Part shown: positions 8,068-17,065 of the stretch, piece after piece
Position numbering within the stretch: the stretch's first letter is position 1
Layout: every line of letters starts with the position of its first letter
Assembly: GCA_930971385.1 (NCBI GenBank)
Contig: CAKNGB010000001.1
Span: forward strand, 193,670-257,669
DNA: 64,000 bases
Direction of reading: 5' to 3'
Origin: an uncultured Clostridia bacterium
GTDB lineage: Bacteria > Bacillota > Clostridia > Christensenellales > UBA1242
Notes under the pieces: generated by a model
What the model was told of the DNA's origin: nothing
Database searches by the model: none
The model's input: the letters and a program-made list of their open reading frames with translations, nothing else
Translations under genes and position numbers: made by a program

Positions 8068-9018
8068 ATGCGAATTTTAATAAAAAATGCCAACATTTTA
8101 AGTTTTTCTAAGGAGAAATTTGAAAAAAAAGATGTTTTGGTTGACGGAAATGAAATTGTGAAGATTTCAAATAACATTGACACATCTTGTGGAAGAGTAA
8201 TTGACGCAACGGGAAATATTCTTATGCCAGCGTTTGCAAACTTATACTTTAACGCTGAGAGGGCGATTAAAAATAGTTATGGAAAGATAAATGCTGACGA
8301 ATTTTTTAAAAACAGCGCTTTGGCTGGCGTGTGCTTTGGAAAAGAATTAGACTCGTCATATCTTGAAAACATCGCAAGTTTTAGCGAGAAACAATTAGAC
8401 GAAATCTGCTTAAACCTGAAAAGCCCAGTCTATGTGAAAATTGGGCAGAACTTAGAGGAAATGGGCGAGATAAACGCTCTTTCCAAAAAAATGCCAAGTG
8501 AATATTTGGAAGATTTTGGAATTTTGGATAAGAAAACTTTTATCATTGGCGGTAATTGTTTTGAAAAGGACGAAATTGAACTTTTCTCAAATTATAATGT
8601 TTCTTTTATCCTCTTGCCAAGCGACGACGCTCGAAGCGGAAGAAGATTTGCAAACATCAACACTTTGAAAAAATATGAAATTTCTTTTGGACTTGGAAGT
8701 GGCGAGTTTGCCGAAATAAACTTCTTTGAAATGATGCGTCAAATTCTGTCGTATAACTCTTTTGTTATGGAAAATTCCTCGCTTATGACGGCGAAGGAAA
8801 TTTTGGAAATTGCCACGATTAAAGGTGCAGAGATGTTGGGCGAAAACGGTGAAGTGAAAGAGAAAAACAAGGCGAATTTTCTTATTGTTAAACGCGATGA
8901 AAGATATATTAACCCATTTAACGAAATTGTTTTTGGTAAAAATAATAACGACATCTTGTTCACAATAAAAAATGGAAAAATTCTTCAAGAAAATGGCGTT
9001 TTTGTTATGGAAAATTGA
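8068..9018 (+). CDS. Degenerate amidohydrolase-superfamily protein (probable pseudoenzyme)
   Basis: A 316-residue protein with the outline of the chlorohydrolase/SAH-deaminase branch of amidohydrolases. The N-terminal beta-sandwich part ends in VIDATGNILMPAF, and the C-terminal part (KANFLIVKRDE, then a short IKNGKILQENG) closes the sandwich. At the place where these enzymes have the metal-binding HxH after PGF, this protein reads ANLYFNAER and has neither histidine. The late metal-binding aspartate is also absent: FGLGSGEF stands where the family has LGTD. The central barrel is about 100 residues shorter than usual. I infer that metal-dependent catalysis is lost and that the protein is structural or regulatory. 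The start at 8068 follows GGAGGTGG; the longer upstream frame overlaps dinB. No frameshift is visible. Confidence 0.75.
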   Translation: MRILIKNANILSFSKEKFEKKDVLVDGNEIVKISNNIDTSCGRVIDATGNILMPAFANLYFNAERAIKNSYGKINADEFFKNSALAGVCFGKELDSSYLENIASFSEKQLDEICLNLKSPVYVKIGQNLEEMGEINALSKKMPSEYLEDFGILDKKTFIIGGNCFEKDEIELFSNYNVSFILLPSDDARSGRRFANINTLKKYEISFGLGSGEFAEINFFEMMRQILSYNSFVMENSSLMTAKEILEIATIKGAEMLGENGEVKEKNKANFLIVKRDERYINPFNEIVFGKNNNDILFTIKNGKILQENGVFVMEN

Positions 9019-9118
9019 AGAGAATATGTTAAAATATCATAAAGAAGCGGTTGTAATTTTTAGCGCTTTCGCTTCTAGAAATAAAACATTAAACCAGCGA
9101 CATTAAGGAGAAAAAACA

Positions 9119-11269
9119 ATGGAAATTAAAGAACAACTTGCAAGTGAATTTGGTCTTAGGCAAGACTATGCAGAAAACATCATCAACTTGATTGACGAAG
9201 GGAACACCATTCCTTTCATTGCAAGATACCGTAAGGAAATGCACGGCTCTTGCGACGACCAAGTTTTAAGAGATTTTGCTGACAGACTGAAATATCTAAG
9301 AAATTTAAATGAAGAAAAAGAAAAGGTTCAAAAAGTGATAACTGAGCAAGGAAAATGGACAGATGAACTTGCTAAAGCTCTCAGCGAGGCTATGACCTTG
9401 ACCGAAGTTGAAGATATTTATAGACCATATAAGCCAAAGAGAAAGACTCGCGCATCAGTTGCGATTGCCAAAGGCTTAGAGGGTCTTGCAGATATTTTGC
9501 AAGCGCAAAGCAAAAGTTATGTTCTTCTTGACGAGGCACAAAAGTATGTTAAGGAAGATGTTCCAACAGTGGAAGAGGCTGTTCAAGGCGCAAAAGACAT
9601 TGTGGCTGAAAGAATTTCTGATAATGCAGAACTAAGAAAGGAACTTAGAGAAATTTTGGCGGAAAAAGGAATAATCAACTGCACTCTTCTTGAAAATGAA
9701 AACAACTTGACCTATGAAACCTATGCAGGTTTTAAGCAAGAGGTTAAGAATTTGCCAAGCCACAGAATTTTGGCAATCAATCGTGGCGAGAAAGAAAAAT
9801 GCTTGAAGGTGGAGATAACGGTTGATGAAAAGTTGATGTTCTCGGTTATCAACAAACACTTTAAGAAAAATAACCCTGACACTGACGCTGTTATGGAAGA
9901 GGTTATTCGTGACTCTTACGACCGCTTACTCTTTCCAGCGCTTGAACGCGAATGCAGAAGCAATTTAACTGACCGTGCAGACGAGCAGGCCATCAAGATG
10001 TTTGAAGTGAATTTAAAACCACTATTGCTTGAAGCGCCACTTAAAAACAACATCATTTTAGGGCTTGACCCAGCGTATAGAACAGGGTGTAAAATTGCAG
10101 TTATAGATAAAAACGGCGCTGTGCTTGCCACAACTGTTATCTATCCAACTCCTCCTCAATCAAAAACGGAAGAGAGCATTGAAAAACTTAAAGCACTCAT
10201 TGAAAAATATAATGTTGACATCATTTCCATTGGAAACGGCACAGCTTCAAAAGAGGCAGAGATTTTCGTTGCAGAACTTATCAAACACGTCAATCGTCCT
10301 GTTAGTTATGCTGTGGTTTCTGAGGCAGGAGCGTCGGTTTATTCAGCCTCCAAACTTGGTGCTGAGGAATTTCCTGACTATGATGTTTCCTTGCGTTCAG
10401 CAGTTTCCATTGCAAGACGCTTACAAGACCCTTTGGCAGAACTCATTAAAATTGATGTTAAGTCTATAGGTGTTGGGCAATATCAACATGATATGCCACA
10501 AAACAGGCTAACCGAAGTTTTGACAGGGGTGGTTGAGGACTGCGTTAACAGCGTGGGAGTGGATCTTAACACGGCTTCTCCTTCACTTTTATCCTATGTT
10601 TCAGGGCTCAACATGTCGATTGCCAAAAACATTGTGGCATACCGAACAAAAATCAAAGGCTTTAAAAACAGAGAGGAACTTTTAGCCGTGCCAAAACTTG
10701 GGCCAAAAGCCTATGAGCAATGTGCTGGTTTCTTGCGTGTTGTGGGTGGCGAAAACATTTTGGATAACACCGCTGTGCATCCAGAAAGTTATGACGCAAC
10801 AAGAAAACTTTTGAAACTTTTCAACTTAACAGAGGATGATGTTAAAAATCATAACCTTGTTTTGTTGCCAAAACTTATTGAAGAAAAAGGCGAAGCAAAA
10901 GTGGCAAAAGAATGTGGTGTGGGCGTTCCAACTCTTGAAGACATCACAACAGAACTTCAAAAACCGGGCAGAGATATTCGCGAAAGCATGCCAAAGCCAG
11001 TTTTAAGAAGTGATGTTATTCACATGGAAGACCTTAAAGAAGGCATGATTTTTGACGGCGTTGTTAGAAATGTTGTGGACTTTGGCGCGTTTGTGGACAT
11101 TGGTGTGCACCAAGACGGGCTTGTGCATATCTCACAACTATCTGACGGATATGTTAAACATCCTTCTGAAGTTGTGAAGGTGGGAAATAAAGTTAAGGTT
11201 AAAGTGCTTGCAGTTGACCTTAACAAAAAGAGAATCTCTCTCACAATGAAAGGCGTTGAGGAAGAATAA
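9119..11269 (+). CDS. tex: Tex-family RNA-binding transcription accessory protein
   Basis: Tex (YhgF/YdcI) is a conserved nucleic-acid-binding factor related to eukaryotic Spt6. The 716-residue length is standard. Visible parts in order are the N-terminal helical region with NTIPFIARYRKEMHG, the central YqgF/RNase H-like domain (ILGLDPAYRTGCKIAVID), helix-hairpin-helix segments (VGVDLNTASPSLLSYVSGL and the AVPKLGPKAYEQCAGFLR region), and a C-terminal S1 domain (GVVRNVVDFGAFVDIGVHQD). GGAG sits upstream of the ATG. The 100-nt leader contains a small stem, AGAAGCG at 9043-9049 with CGCTTCT at 9070-9076. The stop codon overlaps the start of the mini-mcsA gene, so tex seems to be the first gene of the mcsB-clpC operon, in the place where ctsR usually stands. 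Confidence 0.95.
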   Translation: MEIKEQLASEFGLRQDYAENIINLIDEGNTIPFIARYRKEMHGSCDDQVLRDFADRLKYLRNLNEEKEKVQKVITEQGKWTDELAKALSEAMTLTEVEDIYRPYKPKRKTRASVAIAKGLEGLADILQAQSKSYVLLDEAQKYVKEDVPTVEEAVQGAKDIVAERISDNAELRKELREILAEKGIINCTLLENENNLTYETYAGFKQEVKNLPSHRILAINRGEKEKCLKVEITVDEKLMFSVINKHFKKNNPDTDAVMEEVIRDSYDRLLFPALERECRSNLTDRADEQAIKMFEVNLKPLLLEAPLKNNIILGLDPAYRTGCKIAVIDKNGAVLATTVIYPTPPQSKTEESIEKLKALIEKYNVDIISIGNGTASKEAEIFVAELIKHVNRPVSYAVVSEAGASVYSASKLGAEEFPDYDVSLRSAVSIARRLQDPLAELIKIDVKSIGVGQYQHDMPQNRLTEVLTGVVEDCVNSVGVDLNTASPSLLSYVSGLNMSIAKNIVAYRTKIKGFKNREELLAVPKLGPKAYEQCAGFLRVVGGENILDNTAVHPESYDATRKLLKLFNLTEDDVKNHNLVLLPKLIEEKGEAKVAKECGVGVPTLEDITTELQKPGRDIRESMPKPVLRSDVIHMEDLKEGMIFDGVVRNVVDFGAFVDIGVHQDGLVHISQLSDGYVKHPSEVVKVGNKVKVKVLAVDLNKKRISLTMKGVEEE

Positions 11270-11409
11270 TGGAAAGGTGTTCTAAATGCGGAACAACCGC
11301 CGAAGAGATTTTGCAAACTGGCTTTGTTGGTTGCGAAAAATGCTATGACCTTCCAACAATAAAAAAGGCAGTTCAAAATTTATATGGCGGAAAAAGGCAT
11401 AAAAATTAA
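11269..11409 (+). CDS. mcsA: Minimal McsA: second zinc finger only (46 aa)
   Basis: A 46-residue ORF starting at the ATG that overlaps the tex stop (TAATG). It has cysteines at 4, 7, 22 and 25 in the arrangement CSKCG ... GFVGCEKCY, followed by a helix and a GGKRHKN end. This matches the second zinc-finger unit of McsA, which in that family reads C-x2-CG ... G-x2-GC-x2-CY ... HG-x-H. McsA is normally about 170-185 residues, with a first zinc finger before this unit and a UVR domain after it; both are missing. McsA activates the protein arginine kinase McsB, and mcsB follows directly, which supports the assignment. The tex stop overlap implies translational coupling. The gene was probably shortened in evolution rather than broken, since start, stop and metal ligands are intact. 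Confidence 0.8.
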   Translation: MERCSKCGTTAEEILQTGFVGCEKCYDLPTIKKAVQNLYGGKRHKN

Positions 11410-11435
11410 ATAATTTATGTGATTTAAAGGTGAAT

Positions 11436-12443
11436 ATGAGCGATTTTGAAAGAGTGGCAATATCATCAAGAGTTAGGCTGGCGCGTAATGTGGCTGGCTT
11501 TAACTTTTTTACGAAATTAACCAACGAAAATGACGCTATGTTCATTTTGAAAACCATGGAAAACATTTTAAGCAAGTTTGGCTCTTTCGATTTTATTCGC
11601 CTTAAAAAGCTTTCACTCAATGAGTGTAATGCTCTTCTTGAAAGGCATATTATAAGCAAAGAACTTATCGAAAATAAGGATATTTCTGCAGTTGCCATAA
11701 GTGCCGACGAACATTTGATTGTTATGATGAATGAAGAGGACCATTTAAGATTGCAGTGCTTATACGACGGTTTCAATTTAAATAGACCTTATCGCGAAAT
11801 CAAGGCGCTTGATGATTTAATTTTATCTGAAATCGACATCGCATACCGCGATGACTTAGGCTTTATCACGGCAAGTCCATCCAATTTGGGAACTGGAATG
11901 AGAGCGTCAGTTATGCTTTTTTTGCCAGCACTTGAACATCGAGGCGAAATTGAAATTATGAAGAAAGAAGTTCTTCAAAATGGTTGCACAATTCGCGGAC
12001 TTTATGGCGAAGGAAGTAAAAATTACGGCGGATTTTATCAAATTTCCAATCAAAATTCGCTGGGAAATAGTGAAGAAGAAATCATCGATTGTGTTTCCGA
12101 GCAAATTTTTAATATCTGCGAAATGGAAATGTCGGCGCGCGAAGATATTTTATCCAGCGACCACTTAAAAATTAAAGATGAAATTTTTCGCGCATATGGA
12201 ACACTTAAAGAGTGTGCGCTTTTAGAAGAAACTGAGATGATTAAACTTTTATCACTTGTCAAATTTGGCGGGGCACTTGGCTTTTTAAAAATAAAAGAAA
12301 AGGAATTTGAAAAACTTTTCACAGAGGGAGCGTCGGCAAATTTAAGAGAACTTGCAAATTTTTTTGAAATAAAAAAGGAAGAAGTGGTGCGTGCGGAGTA
12401 TATAAATAAGAAGATAAGCGAATTAGTAAGTAAAGGAGGTTAA
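11436..12443 (+). CDS. mcsB: Protein arginine kinase McsB
   Basis: McsB phosphorylates arginines on misfolded proteins and so marks them for ClpCP. It uses a phosphagen (guanido) kinase fold. The 335-residue protein shows the arginine-rich nucleotide-binding start (SSRVRLARN), the loop NLGTGMRASVMLFLPAL, and RGLYGEGS with the phosphate-contacting arginine. It is slightly shorter than the ~355-363 residues usual in Bacilli; the C-terminus reaches the family's helical end. The ATG at 11436 is preferred over GTG at 11430, because AAAGGTG then serves as ribosome binding site. It lies between mini-mcsA and clpC. No CtsR operator (tandem GGTCAAA) was seen upstream of the operon. Confidence 0.94.
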   Translation: MSDFERVAISSRVRLARNVAGFNFFTKLTNENDAMFILKTMENILSKFGSFDFIRLKKLSLNECNALLERHIISKELIENKDISAVAISADEHLIVMMNEEDHLRLQCLYDGFNLNRPYREIKALDDLILSEIDIAYRDDLGFITASPSNLGTGMRASVMLFLPALEHRGEIEIMKKEVLQNGCTIRGLYGEGSKNYGGFYQISNQNSLGNSEEEIIDCVSEQIFNICEMEMSAREDILSSDHLKIKDEIFRAYGTLKECALLEETEMIKLLSLVKFGGALGFLKIKEKEFEKLFTEGASANLRELANFFEIKKEEVVRAEYINKKISELVSKGG

Positions 12444-12444
12444 A

Positions 12445-14874
12445 ATGGGCTACAATAACAACATTCAATTTTCAGACAACATCGAAAAAGTGATTAAAAA
12501 TGCCAGCAAAATTGCTCTTCGCTTTGGCAGTCAACTTGTTGGCACCGAGCATATCCTCTATGGCATTGTCAGTATTCAAGACTGCCTTGCCAGCAAACTT
12601 TTAAGAGATTATGGCGTGACAGAAAATGAACTTTTCGACTTGTTTGAGCAATCTTTTTCAGGAATTTCAATTTTTGGAAATGTGGAACTAACTCCAAGAA
12701 CCAAGGAACTTTTTAAGCAAGCACAACAAATTGCTATGCAGTTCAATCACTCGTTTATCGGCACAGAGCATCTTCTTCTTGCCATGATTTCCAATAAGTC
12801 TTGCTATGCCACCAAGGTGCTTATTGGTGCATTCAATGTTGATGTTGATAAACTTAAAGACCAAATTATGAATAATATGCAAATCAATGCTCCGTCGAAC
12901 AATAATGTTGAAGAAAGCAGACAAATTGGAAGCGAACTTCCAGACAAACTTCTTGAAATGGGAAGTGACATCACCTTAAAAGCAAAACAACATAAACTTG
13001 ACCCAGTGATTGGAAGAGAGGAAGAAATTCAAAGGATAATTGAAATTCTTTGCCGTAAAACGAAAAATAATCCTGTTCTTATTGGCGAAGCGGGCGTGGG
13101 TAAAACGGCGGTGGTTGAAGGTCTGGCACAGGCTATTGTCAGCGGAGATGTTCCAGAAGAGCTTAAAGATAAAATCATCTATGCGCTTGAAATTGGCGGG
13201 CTTATGGCTGGCACAAAATATCGTGGACAAATGGAAGAAAGGCTAAAAGACGCCATCGAAACGATAATAAAAAGTGGAAATATCATTGTTTTTATCGACG
13301 AAATTCACACTTTGGCGCAAGCGGGCAGTGAAAAAGGCGAAACCAGCCCTGCTGATATGCTTAAACCATATCTTGCACGCGGAGAACTTCAAACGATTGG
13401 TGCAACAACCACAGATGAATACCGAAAATTTATTGAAAAAGACAAGGCTTTGGAGCGAAGATTTCAACCTGTCATGGTTAATCCGCCAAGCGTGGAGCAA
13501 ACCATTGAAATTTTGAAAGGCTTGAAAGACACCTACGAGGCGTTTCATAAAATTATCATCACGAACGAGGCGATTGAGGCTGCTGCCACACTTTCTGACC
13601 GCTATATTATGGACAGAAGTTTACCTGACAAGGCGATTGACCTTATTGATGAGGCTTGTTCAAGAGCGAAAGTCAATTTCACTTTGAAACCTCAAAAAGT
13701 TCGCGATTTGGAGGAGAAAATCCGAGGCTTATCTGCAAATCGTGACGAGGCATCGCTTCAAAGGAACTATGAAAAAGCGGCAAAACTCCAATCGGAAATC
13801 GTTAAACTTGAAGATGAACTTAAAAAATTTGATGCCACAGTTAAAAGAAAAAGTTCCAGCGGTCAAATTGGCGCAAACGAAATTGCCGAAGTTGTTTCAA
13901 AATGGACAGGCATTCCTGTGACTAAAATCACGGAAGGCGAAAAAGAAAAACTTGTTCATTTGGAAGAGATTTTGCATAAACGCGTGGTTGGGCAGGATGA
14001 GGCTGTGGATGCAGTTGCAAAAGCAATCAGGCGTGCAAGAGTTGGCTTGCAAGACAGCAAGCGTCCAATTGGCTCATTCTTATTCATGGGTCCAACGGGT
14101 GTTGGTAAAACAGAACTATCTAAGGCGATTGCGGAGGCGATGTTCGATAACGAGAACAACATCATAAGAATTGACATGAGCGAGTATATGGAGGCGCACA
14201 CCGTTTCCAAACTTATCGGTTCGCCACCAGGGTATGTTGGATTTGATGAGGGTGGGCAACTGACCGAACAAGTCAGAAGAAAACCATATTCAGTTGTTTT
14301 GTTCGACGAAATCGAAAAGGCGCATCCTGAGGTTTTAAATGCCTTACTTCAAATTCTTGACGATGGTAGATTAACCGACAGCAAAGGAAGAACTGTTAGT
14401 TTCAAAAACACCATCATCATCATGACAAGCAACATCGGTGCAAATGAAATTAAACAACACAAGAAACTAGGTTTTGGTGGAGAAGTTCAAGAGAAAATTT
14501 CCGAAAAAGAAATCTATATGGAAGCACTCAAAAAACGCTTTAAACCAGAACTTATCAACAGAATTGATGTGATTTGCATCTTTGAAACCTTATCGAAACA
14601 AGACCTTATCAAAATTGCACACATTCTTCTTAATAACATCAATAAGCGTCTGGAAGCGCGTGGCTTAACATTAGAAATTCCAGACGATGTTGTGGAATAT
14701 ATTGTTGGCAAGGGCTCTAACATGGAATATGGCGCAAGACCTTTGAGAAGATATATTGAGCAACAAATTGAAGACAGAATTGCCGAAAAACTCTTACTTG
14801 GCGAACTTGATGAAAAAGGCAAAATCAAAGTCTTTTTGAACGGTGACCAAATTGATTTTAAAATGGATAAATAA
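12445..14874 (+). CDS. clpC: ATP-dependent Clp protease ATP-binding subunit ClpC
   Basis: AAA+ unfoldase that feeds substrates, including arginine-phosphorylated proteins, to ClpP. The 809 residues match the family. In order: the double Clp-N repeat (residues ~5-145, with GTEHILYGI and GTEHLLLAM), D1 with Walker A GEAGVGKT at 214-221 and Walker B VFIDEIH, a coiled-coil M domain (~415-470, [16 protein letters not shown]), and D2 with Walker A GPTGVGKT at 549-556 followed by [12 protein letters not shown]. The M domain is the docking site for adaptors such as McsB and MecA, so the neighbourhood fits. AAAGGAGG lies at the end of mcsB, 3-10 nt before the ATG. A terminator follows, so clpC closes the operon. 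Confidence 0.97.
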   Translation: MGYNNNIQFSDNIEKVIKNASKIALRFGSQLVGTEHILYGIVSIQDCLASKLLRDYGVTENELFDLFEQSFSGISIFGNVELTPRTKELFKQAQQIAMQFNHSFIGTEHLLLAMISNKSCYATKVLIGAFNVDVDKLKDQIMNNMQINAPSNNNVEESRQIGSELPDKLLEMGSDITLKAKQHKLDPVIGREEEIQRIIEILCRKTKNNPVLIGEAGVGKTAVVEGLAQAIVSGDVPEELKDKIIYALEIGGLMAGTKYRGQMEERLKDAIETIIKSGNIIVFIDEIHTLAQAGSEKGETSPADMLKPYLARGELQTIGATTTDEYRKFIEKDKALERRFQPVMVNPPSVEQTIEILKGLKDTYEAFHKIIITNEAIEAAATLSDRYIMDRSLPDKAIDLIDEACSRAKVNFTLKPQKVRDLEEKIRGLSANRDEASLQRNYEKAAKLQSEIVKLEDELKKFDATVKRKSSSGQIGANEIAEVVSKWTGIPVTKITEGEKEKLVHLEEILHKRVVGQDEAVDAVAKAIRRARVGLQDSKRPIGSFLFMGPTGVGKTELSKAIAEAMFDNENNIIRIDMSEYMEAHTVSKLIGSPPGYVGFDEGGQLTEQVRRKPYSVVLFDEIEKAHPEVLNALLQILDDGRLTDSKGRTVSFKNTIIIMTSNIGANEIKQHKKLGFGGEVQEKISEKEIYMEALKKRFKPELINRIDVICIFETLSKQDLIKIAHILLNNINKRLEARGLTLEIPDDVVEYIVGKGSNMEYGARPLRRYIEQQIEDRIAEKLLLGELDEKGKIKVFLNGDQIDFKMDK

Positions 14875-14893
14875 GCGCGTGTTTTAAAACAAA

Positions 14894-14934
14894 AGAGGAC
14901 ATATTGATGTAAATTTTAATATGTTCTTTTTTTG
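14894..14934 (+). terminator. Terminator after clpC
   Basis: AGAGGACATATT pairs with AATATGTTCTTT (one G-T pair) around a 12-nt loop, followed by a run of T. Confidence 0.8.
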
Positions 14935-14979
14935 TGTGGAAATTTAAGAAAAGAAAATTAAGAAAAATATGCAATTTGT

Positions 14980-15008
14980 TTGGAAGAAATTTTTGATTTT
15001 GCTATAAT
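14980..15008 (+). promoter_or_regulatory. Sigma-A promoter of hpf
   Basis: TTGGAA (14980-14985), 17-nt spacer, TATAAT (15003-15008). Transcription should start about 15015, 16 nt before the ATG, just upstream of AAGGAG. Confidence 0.75.
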
Positions 15009-15030
15009 TAAGGTGTAAGGAGAAGAAACT

Positions 15031-15549
15031 ATGAAAATTAAATTTGTAGAGAGAAACTATAAGATTGCTGACCGCTTTAAAGAGGTTATGAAAGCAAAAC
15101 TTGAAAAACTTAAAAGGTATTTTGGCGACGATGCAACAGTGACCGTTGCTTGCGTTAAGCAAAATAAACAAGAAAAATTGGAAATCACTGTTTCAAACAA
15201 AGGTATTTTGTTTCGCTCAGAGGTTATGAGCGACAATATGTATGACAACATTGACCTTGCTCTTCCAAAACTTGAAAAGCAAATTGTTAGAAATCGTGAA
15301 AAGAAAATTGACGCGAAAAAGAAGAAAAACGAGTTTGAATTTATCTATGAAATGCCTGAGGTTAAATTGCCTGAAGTTTTCAAAAAGAAATCCTTTAATC
15401 TTGACCCTATGAGTGAAGATGAAGCAAAGGATGCCATTGAACGCCTTGGTCACACTTTCTACATTTTCCTCAATGCTGAAAGCGGAAAGGTAAATGTTTT
15501 GTATCGCAGAAATGACGGCAAGTTTGGTTTAATTGAAGTGAACTATTAA
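15031..15549 (+). CDS. hpf: Long-form ribosome hibernation promoting factor
   Basis: HPF binds the 30S decoding site and dimerises ribosomes into inactive 100S particles in stationary phase. The 172-residue length marks the long form. The N-terminal domain (~1-100) has the family's beta-alpha-beta pattern (MKIKFVERNYKIADRFKEV). A charged linker follows. The C-terminal dimerisation domain (~122-172) contains LDPMSEDEAKDAIERLGHTF and FYIFLNAESGKVNVLYRRND, both strongly conserved. AAGGAG precedes the ATG. The gene has its own promoter and terminator and appears monocistronic. Confidence 0.95.
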   Translation: MKIKFVERNYKIADRFKEVMKAKLEKLKRYFGDDATVTVACVKQNKQEKLEITVSNKGILFRSEVMSDNMYDNIDLALPKLEKQIVRNREKKIDAKKKKNEFEFIYEMPEVKLPEVFKKKSFNLDPMSEDEAKDAIERLGHTFYIFLNAESGKVNVLYRRNDGKFGLIEVNY

Positions 15550-15563
15550 TTATAAAACTTAAG

Positions 15564-15592
15564 AAACGGTAAGTTTTTGCTTGCCGTTTTTT
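15564..15592 (+). terminator. Terminator after hpf
   Basis: AACGGTAAG pairs with CTTGCCGTT (one T-G pair) around a 6-nt loop, followed by T6. Confidence 0.88.
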
Positions 15593-15751
15593 ATTTTAAA
15601 AATATTCTGGCAAAGGAAAAACTAGCAAAAATCGCATTTTTTTAAGAAATTTTATTGATTTTTAAGTGTTTTTTTCTTAATTTTTCAATTTTTAAAATGT
15701 TTTATTTAAATTTTAGGTATGATTATTAAATAAAAAGTGCAAACTAATTTT

Positions 15752-16255
15752 ATGAAGAAATTAGGTTTAATATTACTTGCAATTTTGTTTGTATGTGTGG
15801 GATGCGAAACGCAGGGACTTAGGTGTGCGCATTTAACTAATGCCACGCAAGGACTTAGCACCAACTATGCCATAAGAATGGTGCTGGATGAAGATGAAAG
15901 AGTGAAGGAAAAGGAAGTTGACCTTCAAATTAAGAGTAGCAATGAAAACCAAAAAATTCTCTTTGGCGAAGAGGGAATGGATAAAGTGGAACTTAATTTT
16001 GTTAAGGCTGACGAGTGGTATAATCTGTCCTATTTAATGGCGCAGGCTAACGGCTTGGAGAATGAGAAGTATGAAACTTATCAAGACAAAGGTAACAAAA
16101 CCTATCTTTTCACATCCTTAGTAGACACCAAATTAACATTTCGAGTTATTGTTGGCGAAGCGGTTTTAAGTGACTCTGGAAACGGTCAAGTGTTAACTTC
16201 CAGCGAACCAGTTTCAGACGAACTGGAAATTGAAGTTAAGAAAAACGAAGAATAA
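15752..16255 (+). CDS. Putative small secreted lipoprotein of unknown function
   Basis: A 167-residue protein. The N-terminus (MKKLGLILLAILFVCVGCE) is a basic start plus hydrophobic core ending in a cysteine, as in lipoprotein signal peptides. The lipobox is imperfect, because position -3 is Cys rather than Leu/Val/Ile. The mature part is polar and acidic, with no family I recognise. The ATG at 15752 fits a signal peptide; the in-frame GTG at 15737 would add five residues. Neither has a clear ribosome binding site. A TATGAT box at 15719-15724 has no convincing -35. The terminator stem begins at the stop codon. It lies between hpf and a degenerate ABC ATPase gene, with no evident functional link. 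Confidence 0.65.
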   Translation: MKKLGLILLAILFVCVGCETQGLRCAHLTNATQGLSTNYAIRMVLDEDERVKEKEVDLQIKSSNENQKILFGEEGMDKVELNFVKADEWYNLSYLMAQANGLENEKYETYQDKGNKTYLFTSLVDTKLTFRVIVGEAVLSDSGNGQVLTSSEPVSDELEIEVKKNEE

Positions 16256-16291
16256 TGAAAGTAATTGCATAAAAACACTTTCATTTTTTTT
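16255..16291 (+). terminator. Terminator overlapping the lipoprotein stop codon
   Basis: ATGAAAGT (16255-16262) pairs perfectly with ACTTTCAT (16277-16284), followed by T7. Confidence 0.85.
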
Positions 16292-16328
16292 AAAATTGTT
16301 GTATGATATATATAAATTGGAGAAAGGT

Positions 16329-16973
16329 ATGTTATCTATCAGAAATTTATATTTAAAATACACCAAGGAATATTTTGCGCTTAACGACATCAATTTGGAT
16401 GTTGCAGAAGGGGAAAGCGTGGCGCTTGTTGGCGAACAGGGCAGTGGTAAAACAAGTTTACTTAGAGTTATTTGCAAACTTGAAAACTTTGATAGTGGAG
16501 AAATTTACATCAACAAAATTCCAATCAAAAAAGTGGATTTCCGCACTGACATAAGTTTGGGCTATGTGCCATATTGCCCAGTGTTTTTGGAAAATAAAAC
16601 GGTGTATGAAAATTTTCAATACATTCTAAGCAAAAAAGGCGTGAAACCTGCAGATGCTGAAAAGATGATAAATAATGCTATTATTGAATTTTCCATAGAG
16701 AAACTTCGCGACACAAAAGTGAAAAATATTCGTGTGGAAGATAAATATATTCTATCTCTCATTAGGCTTTCGTTTAGACCTATTGACTTACTTTTAATTG
16801 ACAATATTTTCGACGAAATTTCCGATGTTTACACTGAGGCGATTTTAAGTTTAATCAAAAAATTAAAAACACCAAAAACAACTTTAATTTTGGCTTGTTC
16901 GCGTCCTGAACTTGCAGATAAAATTTGCAAGCGTAAAGTGTTTTTTGAACATGGCTCCATAGTTGATGATTAA
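16329..16973 (+). CDS. ABC-type ATPase domain protein with degenerate catalytic motifs
   Basis: A 214-residue nucleotide-binding domain. Walker A is intact (GEQGSGKT, residues 35-42). The family signature LSGGQ is not recognisable: the segment before Walker B reads RVEDKYILSLIRLS. Walker B is LLLIDNIFDE, with Asn where the catalytic Glu should be. The H-loop histidine is replaced (LILACSRPE). So it probably binds ATP but hydrolyses it poorly, acting as a regulator or as the inactive half of a heterodimer. No permease is adjacent. The ATG at 16329 follows GGAGAAAGG; a longer in-frame extension from 16230 overlaps the previous gene and terminator and is rejected. TATGAT at 16302-16307 may be its -10 box. 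Confidence 0.75.
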   Translation: MLSIRNLYLKYTKEYFALNDINLDVAEGESVALVGEQGSGKTSLLRVICKLENFDSGEIYINKIPIKKVDFRTDISLGYVPYCPVFLENKTVYENFQYILSKKGVKPADAEKMINNAIIEFSIEKLRDTKVKNIRVEDKYILSLIRLSFRPIDLLLIDNIFDEISDVYTEAILSLIKKLKTPKTTLILACSRPELADKICKRKVFFEHGSIVDD

Positions 16974-17065
16974 AAATCACAAATTTTAACCGAAAAATCG
17001 CAAAAAATTTGAAAAAAGTGCATTTTTCTGTTATTTAAGATTTAATTTTAACTGAATTTATAAAA

